From the NCBI RefSeq assembly GCF_902150045.1, contig NZ_CABFVU010000001.1, positions 2,976,001 through 3,040,000 of the forward strand: a DNA stretch of 64,000 nucleotides. Reading direction: 5' to 3'. Each line of letters opens with the position of its first letter. Within the stretch, counting starts at the first letter, position 1. A program made the translations under genes and the position numbers. The stretch is from Chitinophaga polysaccharea. Its GTDB lineage: Bacteria > Bacteroidota > Bacteroidia > Chitinophagales > Chitinophagaceae. Shown piece after piece: positions 1 through 6,999 of this stretch. A model generated the notes under the pieces. That model saw only the letters and a list, made by a program, of their open reading frames with translations. It searched no databases and had not been told where the DNA came from.

Positions 1-1
1 A

Positions 2-805
2 GAAGTGCCTTCCGGGAGGGTGATCTGGGAATGGAAACCGGAAAGCTCTAATGTGCAGCCGGCACATGTAAAATGGTTCAGTAATCCCAGCGATGCTAAA
101 ATGGTGTACAATAACGGGTACGTGTTAATGAATGCCTCCGGTGGAGGCGTAGCGCTGATCAGGGTGGCTGATAAGAAAACCATATTCTATGCCTACGTAG
201 GCGGCAATACCCATTCCGCCGAACTGTTGCCCGATGGCAATATTGTAAGCGCTTCCAGCACCGGCAATTACCTGATGGTGTTTAAAACAGATACCCTGCA
301 TTACCCCGGTGATGTATATACGAAAAAGATCCCCATCGATTTCGGCCATAACGTAGTATGGGATGCAAAACAGCAGCGGTTATGGTCTGCCGCCAGGGAA
401 CATATGCATTCCTTCCGGTACAACTTTAACTGTAATGCTCCGGACCTGGTACAGGATACAGTTTTTTCCCTTCCGGGCACAGAAGCACATGACCTGTTCC
501 CTGTATATGGCGAAAATAGTTTATGGCTTACCAACACCACCAACGTATACAAGTTTGATCCCGTTACCCTGAAGCTGACGCAGGCAGATGTGGTGCAGGC
601 AAATATTAAAAGCGTTTCCTCCGCAGGGAATGGGTTTCCAACCATTGTGGCCAGGCCTAAAGTGTCCTGGTGGACAGACGAGGTGATAGACGCCAAAGGC
701 AAGCGCCTGTTCATCCGGAAAGGCTGGAAGATCTACAAAGCAAGATGGGTGGTGCCTAATACATTTAGCTACCCGGCAGGCGATCAGATGCATTTGTGCA
801 GGTAA
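2..805 (+). CDS. Beta-propeller-like hypothetical protein, 5' end cut off (DUF6528-like)
   Basis: The reading frame is already open at the first bases of the window (a Glu codon precedes the first GTG), so the gene starts further left and only about 267 C-terminal residues are visible. The text contains repeated Trp/Gly-rich strand segments, including ASGGGVALIRVADKK and HSAELLPDGNIVSASSTGN, spaced as in propeller blades. This resembles the Bacteroidetes DUF6528-type proteins, which I recall but could not search. No catalytic motif is visible, so no function is assigned. Such proteins are usually exported, but the N-terminus is outside the window. The stop lies 30 bp before the next start codon. 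Confidence 0.6.
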   Translation, partial: EVPSGRVIWEWKPESSNVQPAHVKWFSNPSDAKMVYNNGYVLMNASGGGVALIRVADKKTIFYAYVGGNTHSAELLPDGNIVSASSTGNYLMVFKTDTLHYPGDVYTKKIPIDFGHNVVWDAKQQRLWSAAREHMHSFRYNFNCNAPDLVQDTVFSLPGTEAHDLFPVYGENSLWLTNTTNVYKFDPVTLKLTQADVVQANIKSVSSAGNGFPTIVARPKVSWWTDEVIDAKGKRLFIRKGWKIYKARWVVPNTFSYPAGDQMHLCR

Positions 806-821
806 AACCCTTTAATCTTCG

Positions 822-829
822 TACTTTTG
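822..829 (+). promoter_or_regulatory. Putative -7 box (TACTTTTG) of the helicase promoter
   Basis: TACTTTTG matches the Bacteroidetes TAnnTTTG element and ends 6 nt before the helicase ATG at 836. Transcription would then begin almost at the start codon, giving a leaderless or nearly leaderless mRNA. No TTTG at the standard -33 spacing is seen. Confidence 0.4.
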
Positions 830-835
830 CGGCAA

Positions 836-2167
836 ATGCAAAAAGAAAAGTACGCAATAGGTAATATTCTTACCAATCTCAAGATCGATTCACTCAATGA
901 AATGCAGCAGGCATCGGTGGAAGCGAACAAGCATCACGATGATGTAATCCTGTTGTCAGCTACCGGTTCCGGTAAAACGCTGGCATTCCTGCTGCCCATC
1001 CTGGAACGGCTCGATCCTGCCAATAAAAGCACCCAGGCCCTCATAGTGGTGCCTTCCCGTGAGCTGGCCTTACAGATAGAGAAAGTGTTCAAACAGATGG
1101 GCACGGGGTATAAAATCACCGCCTGTTATGGCGGGCACCTGCGGGAAACAGAGGAAAATAACCTGATACAGCCTCCTGCGGTGATTGTGGGTACACCCGG
1201 CCGCCTGGGGGATCATATCCGCAGGGGAAATATAACCACCGCGGCCATTGAAACCCTGGTGCTTGATGAATTTGATAAAACCCTGGAACTGGGTTTCCAG
1301 GAGGAAGTGTCTTTCATCATAGCGTCATTGCCAAATATCAAAAAGCGGATGCTTACGTCGGCTACGGAATCAGTGGAGATCCCGGACTTCCTGGCGCTGA
1401 ACAATCCGGAAAAGCTGGACTTCCTGCCGGAAGAAGGCACTCCTGCCGCCCGCTTAACGATCAAAGAAGTATTATCGCCTGAAAATGATAAGGTAGAGAC
1501 CCTGTTCCGCCTGATCTGTTACCTTGGCAACCGCTCTACCATTGTGTTCTGTAACCATCGCGAAGCAGTGGAGCGCACCAGCAGAATGCTGTCTGAAAAA
1601 AGTATTATCAATACCTTCTATCATGGCGCCATGGAGCAGCGGGAGCGGGATGCCGCCCTCTGTAAGTTCCGCAACGGCTCTGTAAATGTACTCGTTACAA
1701 CAGACCTGGCCGCCCGTGGGCTGGATATTCCGAATATCCGTTACATTATTCATTTCCACCTGCCGCATACGGAAGACAGCTGGACGCACCGCAACGGCCG
1801 TACCGCCAGGATGGAAGCCAGCGGAACCGCCATACTCATACTGGCGCCCGACGAAAAACGCATGCCTTACCTGGCAGATGAAGTGATCGAAAATATAGAA
1901 CTGCCTGCCACCTCTACTATACCCGACAAACCAAAATGGACCACCATTTTTATTGGCGCCGGTAAAAAAGATAAAGTGAATAAAGTAGATATTGTTGGGT
2001 TCCTGTCCAAACAGGCGCACCTGAAAAAAGAAGATATAGGCTTAATAGAAGTGAAGGATTTCTTTTCTTTCGCAGCAGTAGTGAAATCGAAAGTGCAGCA
2101 TGCACTGGAAGCAGTGAAGAATGAGAAGATCAAGAATAAGAAAGTAAAGATTGATATAGCGAAATAG
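836..2167 (+). CDS. DEAD-box ATP-dependent RNA helicase with DbpA-type RNA-binding domain
   Basis: ATP-dependent RNA helicase of about 443 residues, probably acting in ribosome assembly or RNA turnover. The core motifs appear in order: Walker A SATGSGKT (41-48), PSREL (73-77), TPGRL (120-124), the DEAD-box variant DEFD (144-147), SAT (175-177), TTDLAARGLDIP (288-299) and HRNGRTAR (318-325). The last 75 residues resemble the DbpA RNA-binding domain that targets 23S rRNA hairpin 92, so a DbpA-like role is likely. The ATG at 836 is preferred over the in-frame TTG at 827, because the TTG lies inside the TAnnTTTG promoter box. DEFD instead of DEAD is a conservative change. A rho-independent terminator follows 24 bp after the stop. 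Confidence 0.93.
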   Translation: MQKEKYAIGNILTNLKIDSLNEMQQASVEANKHHDDVILLSATGSGKTLAFLLPILERLDPANKSTQALIVVPSRELALQIEKVFKQMGTGYKITACYGGHLRETEENNLIQPPAVIVGTPGRLGDHIRRGNITTAAIETLVLDEFDKTLELGFQEEVSFIIASLPNIKKRMLTSATESVEIPDFLALNNPEKLDFLPEEGTPAARLTIKEVLSPENDKVETLFRLICYLGNRSTIVFCNHREAVERTSRMLSEKSIINTFYHGAMEQRERDAALCKFRNGSVNVLVTTDLAARGLDIPNIRYIIHFHLPHTEDSWTHRNGRTARMEASGTAILILAPDEKRMPYLADEVIENIELPATSTIPDKPKWTTIFIGAGKKDKVNKVDIVGFLSKQAHLKKEDIGLIEVKDFFSFAAVVKSKVQHALEAVKNEKIKNKKVKIDIAK

Positions 2168-2191
2168 GAAATTTTGTAAGATGATTTAAAG

Positions 2192-2223
2192 AGGCGTCTC
2201 AATATGCTGAGGCGCCTTTTTTT
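2192..2223 (+). terminator. Rho-independent terminator of the helicase gene
   Basis: A 10-bp stem (AGGCGTCTCA with TGAGGCGCCT, one G-U pair) is followed by a run of seven T. It lies 24 bp after the helicase stop and overlaps the last codons of the truncated hydrolase on the other strand. Confidence 0.85.
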
Positions 2224-2711
2224 CGAAGTATGGCCTCATGAATGTAGGCCGGCAATCCGGTGAAAACTTCCGGATGATTTTTTGCAGCCTGAACAAATGG
2301 TGAGCCGGAAGGGCCTATTGCAACAGGATCTATCAGTGTTAGGGAATGATAGTCATGCTTGTTTAACAGATGCGCACGCAAAGCGGTGGTGCCGCCAAAG
2401 TCGTGTGCAACAATGTCTGGTTGTTCCAGGCCCCAATGATCGAGCAGCGCTGTGAACACCTCATTTTGTACACCTAATGATACATTCTGCTCTTCCTGTT
2501 TTTCCGAGCAGCCATGTCCCAGGAGGTCAAAATAAAACACGCGGTAATGCTCAGCCAGACATGGAGCAATCCGCCGCCATACAACGGATGAAAACGGCGT
2601 GCCGTGAAGGAGGACTACAGAGCTTCCTTTTCCAATAATGCCAAAGCGGATTTGCTGACCGCGAAAATTAAAAGTATCCGGTGGTTCGGGGAGGTAAGAT
2701 ATAGTGGGCAT
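2199..2711 (-). pseudogene. Truncated alpha/beta hydrolase (haloalkane dehalogenase/epoxide hydrolase-like)
   Basis: The 170-residue frame has the first half of an alpha/beta hydrolase: the oxyanion segment HGTPF (36-40) and the nucleophile elbow HDFGG (103-107) with Asp104 as probable nucleophile, as in dehalogenase- and epoxide-hydrolase-type members. Such enzymes are usually 270-300 residues. The cap and the catalytic His region are missing. The frame ends by running into the terminator hairpin of the neighbouring helicase, so the last residues are junction sequence. I chose the ATG at 2711, since the text before it does not look like family sequence. It is most likely a non-functional remnant. 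Confidence 0.7.
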
Positions 2712-2821
2712 ACAATGGTTTTTGGGTGAGGTAATACACATGCTTTCGGTTCAGGATTGCTGCTCAATTCCCGTACCAATTGAGATAACGGGGCACTTCA
2801 GCCCAATCTATTATCGGACGT

Positions 2822-3072
2822 CCACAATTTGATTATTCGCCCAAAACACCAGATGTTGCTGCTATGCAGCAAATGATTGACATCTCCGTCAGTAATTATA
2901 CTGGAGTAGCCAATATTTCCATTCCTTTACATGTTGCCGGATCAAAAAGTATTCAATTACCGGTTGAATTAAGCTATGCCAGTGGTGGCATTAAAGCAGA
3001 TCAGGCGCCAACAGCAGTTTGCTTGGGATGGGTGCTGAATGCAGGTGGGATGATATCCCGTACCGGTTTTCA
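2822..3072 (+). pseudogene. Fragment of an RHS/YD-repeat protein N-terminus
   Basis: About 80 residues in one frame match the pattern at the start of large Bacteroidetes RHS-type surface proteins: a segment NYTGVANISIPLHVAGS, then LPVELSYASGGIKA and LGWVLNAGGMISRTGF. In intact genes this is followed by thousands of bases of YD repeats. Here similarity stops near 3072 and the frame runs into the opposite-strand gene. Readable sequence also continues upstream of the first ATG without a convincing start. It is a deletion remnant beside the truncated hydrolase. Confidence 0.6.
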
Positions 3073-3096
3073 ATGTTATCTGTATAAGGCTACCTA

Positions 3097-3477
3097 TTAC
3101 CTATTGGGTAATTTATCGGTAAAAGACGATCCGTCCTTATAATACTCCTGCGTCACCTCGATCACCCCCACAATATTATCATTAAACGCTTCCAGCTCTT
3201 CAGCCGGCACCCATAATTCATTGTGAATTTCACCGCCTACATTTTCAACCTTATATCTTTTCAGGAAATCACTATTCACCGAAAACTTAGTGACGAAGCC
3301 GGATCCATACGCAGGAACATTCCATTCCACCGATATTTGTATGGCATATGCCTCGTTCATTACGGGGTAAAAAATGGGTTGGTCCGGCCGCCTGGGTGGA
3401 AATCTTTTCCAGCCGGATTGTTCAATCAATACCAGTTCATCTGGTCCTACAGGGCGATACAAGGTGGTTAACTCCAT
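3097..3477 (-). CDS. Small ADP-ribosylation/crystallin J1-like protein
   Basis: The 126-residue protein has the conserved pattern of the small family that databases label ADP-ribosylation/crystallin J1: LYRPVGPDELVLIEQSG near the start, FPPRRPDQPIFYPVMNE, GSGFVTKF, VGGEIHNELWVPAEEL and IVGVIEV near the end. The biochemical function of these short proteins is not known, and the label does not imply an ADP-ribosyl-hydrolase activity here. It has no signal peptide and is probably cytoplasmic. The last dozen residues overlap the RHS-remnant side and may differ from the ancestral C-terminus. It is divergent from the AraC gene, 40 bp away. Confidence 0.75.
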   Translation of the reverse strand: MELTTLYRPVGPDELVLIEQSGWKRFPPRRPDQPIFYPVMNEAYAIQISVEWNVPAYGSGFVTKFSVNSDFLKRYKVENVGGEIHNELWVPAEELEAFNDNIVGVIEVTQEYYKDGSSFTDKLPNR

Positions 3478-3517
3478 TGATAATATTTATCTAATTTTAG
3501 AGAACGAATATAGGTAA

Positions 3518-4465
3518 ATGGCAACGAAAACCAAGCTCAGCAAACCGGAAATACCACAATACGTATTAAAAGATTTCCGCCATCTTCACCGCGAAGAGGG
3601 CGATACTTCCAGCTTTGGCTATAGTAACCTGGACCCGGCAAAGAAGATTGCCGGTATGGAAATATATTCTAGTGAAGGATTACGGCCGGCGGTAGGGCCT
3701 TTAAAATCTGATTTCTACAGGATCAGCATTACACTCAGGGGAAGCGTGGATGTACAACTGGGACTGGAGCAGTTTAAACACCGGCCTGGTACACTGAGTT
3801 TTACCTTTCCCGGGCAGGTGTTCAGTAAAAGCAATATCAGTGCAGATACTTTCGGGTATTATATTTTGTTTGATACAGATTTTTTGCAGGAACTTATCCC
3901 GGGAGATGAAGTACCAACAGTGTTTCCTTTCTTCGATTATACAGGCGTACCCTTTATACAGTTAACGGAAACGGAAATAACAACGGTGGCTGATTTCTGC
4001 GGGAAGATCAATGAAGAGTTGCAGCAGCACCGGCCGGGATGCGGGAAGGCGGTGAAGATGTACCTGTACCTGCTGCTGCTGGAAGTAAAGAGAAGCTATA
4101 TGGCGCAACAGCTTCACTTAACGGCGACGGATACACGAAATACATACCTGGTGCCCCGGTTCAAAAAACTGGTAAGCCAGCATTTTCTCTCTAAAAAAAG
4201 AGTATCAGATTATGCTTCCATGCTGGGCGTAACTCCTAATCACCTTAACCGCACCGTAAAAGAAGTAACCGGCCGCACCGCTTCAGACGCCATTGCAGAA
4301 ATGTTGGTGCAGGAAGCCAAAGCAGTGCTGCGGTATACGGATACTTCCGTGGCGGAAATCTCTTACCAGCTTAATTTCAGCGATCCGGCCGGATTTAACC
4401 GCTTCTTCCGCGAACAAACCGGGCAAACCCCGCTGGCCTTCCGCAAAAATGCATGGTCGGGTTAA
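3518..4465 (+). CDS. AraC-family transcriptional regulator
   Basis: A 315-residue DNA-binding regulator. Residues 1-190 form a cupin-like effector domain (for example FYRISITLRGSVDVQLGLEQ). The C-terminal 100 residues carry two helix-turn-helix motifs: VSDYASMLGVTPNHLNRTVK is the first, and the second ends in the AraC signature with FSDPAGFNRFFREQTGQTP. The SDR oxidoreductase starts 71 bp downstream on the same strand, and this arrangement often means the AraC protein controls the SDR gene. The inducer cannot be read from the sequence. Confidence 0.9.
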   Translation: MATKTKLSKPEIPQYVLKDFRHLHREEGDTSSFGYSNLDPAKKIAGMEIYSSEGLRPAVGPLKSDFYRISITLRGSVDVQLGLEQFKHRPGTLSFTFPGQVFSKSNISADTFGYYILFDTDFLQELIPGDEVPTVFPFFDYTGVPFIQLTETEITTVADFCGKINEELQQHRPGCGKAVKMYLYLLLLEVKRSYMAQQLHLTATDTRNTYLVPRFKKLVSQHFLSKKRVSDYASMLGVTPNHLNRTVKEVTGRTASDAIAEMLVQEAKAVLRYTDTSVAEISYQLNFSDPAGFNRFFREQTGQTPLAFRKNAWSG

Positions 4466-4536
4466 TACAATGCATAATCCCGGTAACAGCCTGCACAACT
4501 TTCTGCCCCAACTTTGCAGGTATAAATAACAACAAT

Positions 4537-5256
4537 ATGTCGGAATCATTTGAAAGTAAGAAAGTAATTATTGCCGGCGGCTCTTCGGGAATAGGACTGG
4601 CCACTGCCGCCAAACTGGCCGGGGAAAAAGCACATGTAACGGTTACCGGCCGTTCTGCAGCACGACTGGCAGATGCGGCGAAAATCATTCCCGGTATTCA
4701 CACCGCTGCGCTGGACAGCGGCAACCGGAAAGACCTTAATGCATTCTTTGATACCCGGGGAAATTTTGACCACCTGGTGATTGCCGTAAGCGGGTCTAAA
4801 GGAGCGGGTAAATTTGCAGACCTCCCCTTAGAAGAACTGCGGGATGGTTTTGAAGGTAAGTTCTGGCCCCAGCTGAACACCCTCCAGGCAGCGTTGCCTT
4901 ATGTGAACAAGGGAGGCAGCATTACCCTCATCACTGCTATTTCTGCTATCAGCCGGGCTCCCGGCGTATCCGGGCTGGCTGCCATCAACGGCGCACTGGA
5001 GCTGATGATCCCTTCCCTTGCAAAGGAAATACAACCCTTACGCATCAACGCTGTTTCTCCCGGCGTGGTAAATACGCCCTGGTGGGACTTCCTCCCTGCA
5101 GATGTCAAAGACGATACCTTCGCAAAGTATGCCGCGCAACTGCCTGTGGGAAGGGTAGGAGAACCGGATGATGTGGCAGATGCCATCCTTTTTCTCATAC
5201 GTAATGGCAATGTAACGGGAACGGTAGTACGCTGCGACGGCGGGTTGAGCTTATAG
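4537..5256 (+). CDS. Atypical short-chain dehydrogenase/reductase (SDR)
   Basis: A 239-residue Rossmann-fold protein with the cofactor loop GGSSGIG (14-20) and the SDR C-terminal pattern RINAVSPGVVNTPWW and VTGTVVRCDGGLSL. Where classical SDRs carry YxxxK, this protein reads GLAAINGALELMIPS, so the catalytic Tyr and Lys are not visible; a subgroup of SDRs with AAxNGALE at this place is known to me from annotation. Activity and substrate are therefore uncertain. The ATG at 4537 gives the normal N-terminus; an in-frame ATG further upstream (4453) would lie within the AraC gene. It is likely controlled by the AraC gene before it and is convergent, 5 bp apart, with the TetR gene. Confidence 0.88.
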   Translation: MSESFESKKVIIAGGSSGIGLATAAKLAGEKAHVTVTGRSAARLADAAKIIPGIHTAALDSGNRKDLNAFFDTRGNFDHLVIAVSGSKGAGKFADLPLEELRDGFEGKFWPQLNTLQAALPYVNKGGSITLITAISAISRAPGVSGLAAINGALELMIPSLAKEIQPLRINAVSPGVVNTPWWDFLPADVKDDTFAKYAAQLPVGRVGEPDDVADAILFLIRNGNVTGTVVRCDGGLSL

Positions 5257-5261
5257 CCTGC

Positions 5262-5855
5262 TTATACCCGCAATGCCTTCATGGTGCGCTGAAAGGCCTG
5301 CTGCAGCAGTTCGTTGCTCAGTGTAAAAGGAATACCCGACATAGTGGCATGATGATCAAGGTGGAATTTAACAAGCGTGTAAAAAGGACCATAGGCAATA
5401 GCCCAGAACACTTCACGCGGCAGGCTTACTATCTCGCCTTTTTCTACGGCATTGGCCACAAACTGCTGCATGGCCCTCTTGAAAACAACTTCCGGCGCAT
5501 CATCCTGCTTTTTTATCAGCGGGGAATTGCGGAACTGTTCCGAGAAATGGAACTGCAGCGGGTACTTGAGAATATAGGCATACCTGTTTTGCCATTGCAG
5601 CCATAAGCCGGCTTCAAAGTCCATGGCAGGGTCAAAACCCGCCATGGTATGTTCCACAAAGGTTTCCACCACTGCTGCGTATAACTGGTTCAGCAGGTCT
5701 TCCCGGTTCCTGAAATAAATATAAATGGTAGACACGGAAATATTGGCTGCCTTGGCAAGTTTATGCATGCTCAATCCGTCAAAGCCTTCATGAACAATCA
5801 TTTCTATGGCCTTTTCCCGGATGGTCCATTCTTTATTTTCATCTTTTGCACGCAT
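5262..5855 (-). CDS. TetR-family transcriptional regulator
   Basis: A 197-residue regulator. The N-terminal helix-turn-helix (residues about 12-55) has the TetR pattern GFDGLSMHKLAKAANISVST followed by IYIYFRNREDLL. The remaining helical domain binds an unknown ligand. It is convergent with the SDR gene and starts upstream of nothing obviously paired on its own strand, so its target is not clear. A TAnnTTTG box ends 4 nt before its ATG. Confidence 0.88.
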   Translation of the reverse strand: MRAKDENKEWTIREKAIEMIVHEGFDGLSMHKLAKAANISVSTIYIYFRNREDLLNQLYAAVVETFVEHTMAGFDPAMDFEAGLWLQWQNRYAYILKYPLQFHFSEQFRNSPLIKKQDDAPEVVFKRAMQQFVANAVEKGEIVSLPREVFWAIAYGPFYTLVKFHLDHHATMSGIPFTLSNELLQQAFQRTMKALRV

Positions 5856-5859
5856 GGGA

Positions 5860-5867
5860 CAAAGATA
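5860..5867 (-). promoter_or_regulatory. Putative -7 box (TATCTTTG) of the TetR gene
   Basis: On the minus strand TATCTTTG fits TAnnTTTG and ends 4 nt before the ATG at 5855, implying a leaderless message or a later start codon. Confidence 0.4.
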
Positions 5868-5902
5868 AAAGAATGGTTGTTCTTTTAAAATTTTACAGCA
5901 AA

Positions 5903-6610
5903 TTATTTCAGATGAGCCAGGGAGCTGCCTGCGGGCAGTTCATAAGGATCTTTACCTGCTTCAAAGATCCTGGCGCTGAGCGTGCCTTCCAGCGTTAAAG
6001 CATCGCCATGTGCATAAATCCAGCTGCCTTCCCTTAACCCCAGCACTGGCGTCATGTTTTGTGTATGATATTCCCTGATACGTGTTTCGCGCGTTTCTCC
6101 CATATGTTGTAAGCCCGGCTGAGGATCCAGGTAATGCGGGTTAAGGTTAAATGGGATCAGGCCCATTGTTTCAAAGCTGGGCGGATATACAATGGGCATA
6201 TCGTTGGTATTTTGCATGGTAACCCCGCCAATGTTGCTGCCTGCACTGCATCCCATGTATGGGGCGCCATTGTTTACCGCATCGCGGAGCAGGGACATCA
6301 GCCCCGCTTCATGTAATTGTTTCACCAGCAGGAAGGTGTTGCCGCCTCCTGTAAAAAAGCCTTTGGCATTTTTAATGGCGGCAGCCGGATCGCTGAAGGT
6401 ATGCAGGCCGCGCACGCGGATGCCTGCTTCTCCAAAGGCCTCCGCGGCCCTGCTGGTATAATCGTTGTGTGAAATGCCACCCGGGCGGGCAAACGGAACA
6501 AACACAATTTCGTCTACGCCGGCATACAATGTTTTCATCGCCGGTTGAAGGTATGCCAGGTAGGTTTGGCCAAACAAAGTAGAAGTGCTCGCCAGTATAA
6601 AATGCTTCAT
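5903..6610 (-). CDS. pepE: Dipeptidase E (peptidase family S51)
   Basis: A 235-residue cytoplasmic serine peptidase that in the characterised family cleaves dipeptides with N-terminal aspartate. The nucleophile elbow GCSAGSN places Ser122, with Asp137 in TNDMPI and His159 in NPHY. These are the Salmonella PepE triad (Ser120, Asp135, His157) shifted by two. GGGNTF (88-93) is the conserved segment before it. Length and N-terminus match the family (about 230 residues). It follows its own TAnnTTTG box. Confidence 0.92.
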   Translation of the reverse strand: MKHFILASTSTLFGQTYLAYLQPAMKTLYAGVDEIVFVPFARPGGISHNDYTSRAAEAFGEAGIRVRGLHTFSDPAAAIKNAKGFFTGGGNTFLLVKQLHEAGLMSLLRDAVNNGAPYMGCSAGSNIGGVTMQNTNDMPIVYPPSFETMGLIPFNLNPHYLDPQPGLQHMGETRETRIREYHTQNMTPVLGLREGSWIYAHGDALTLEGTLSARIFEAGKDPYELPAGSSLAHLK

Positions 6611-6626
6611 ATTTTTTAAAATTAAG

Positions 6627-6634
6627 CAAAGGTA
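6627..6634 (-). promoter_or_regulatory. Putative -7 box (TACCTTTG) of pepE
   Basis: TACCTTTG on the minus strand, 16 nt before the pepE ATG, matches the Bacteroidetes -7 consensus. No clear -33 TTTG is present at the expected distance. Confidence 0.4.
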
Positions 6635-6637
6635 AAA

Positions 6638-6883
6638 CTAATCTTCTTCCCGCAGCTGCTCATGACCCGGGAACAGGGAGTGGCAGTTTTCCGGCAGTGA
6701 ACCTGCAGGCATTACCATATGTTGTTCCCCTGGCGCAATAGCTGTAGTGGCAATAGTATCCGTTGTTACCGTTTTTTCCCCTGGAGATGGGGAAGGCATG
6801 CAGCCTGCTATAAATAACAAACAAAAGAACATTTGTTCCTGGTTGGTGAGCGGCATAAATAAAGAATAAGGCACAGGGGCCAT
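6638..6883 (-). CDS. Possible small lipoprotein, function unknown
   Basis: A frame of up to 81 residues contains a hydrophobic stretch ending in a lipobox-like LLFIAGC, followed by a Pro/Ser/Thr-rich tail. Alternative starts are the ATGs at 6856 and 6832. No basic residues precede the hydrophobic stretch, which weakens the signal-peptide reading. No family is recognised. It is placed between pepE and the arabinose operon, divergent from the latter. Confidence 0.35.
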   Translation of the reverse strand: MAPVPYSLFMPLTNQEQMFFCLLFIAGCMPSPSPGEKTVTTDTIATTAIAPGEQHMVMPAGSLPENCHSLFPGHEQLREED

Positions 6884-6917
6884 CCCCGCCGGCTTTAAAT
6901 GTTTTTTTACGGTTTTA

Positions 6918-6934
6918 ATTGTAAATGTGACAAT
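6918..6934. promoter_or_regulatory. Candidate AraR operator 1 (ATTGT-N7-ACAAT)
   Basis: ATTGTAAATGTGACAAT is a 17-bp palindrome 65 bp before the first GH51 start. Its right half TGTGACAAT is identical to that of the site at 20108. The same outer arms recur at 20108, 33285 and 39944, each before arabinose-related genes. Assignment to AraR is an inference from that distribution. Confidence 0.6.
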
Positions 6935-6999
6935 TATTTTGTTCTTTTGAATTACCGCAGCAAAACAGTGCTGTGATACTTGATTTTTAAAACCTCGTT

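Noticed and set aside
827..835. TTG start three codons before the helicase ATG
   Set aside because: It overlaps the TACTTTTG promoter box, and the ATG at 836 gives the normal N-terminus.
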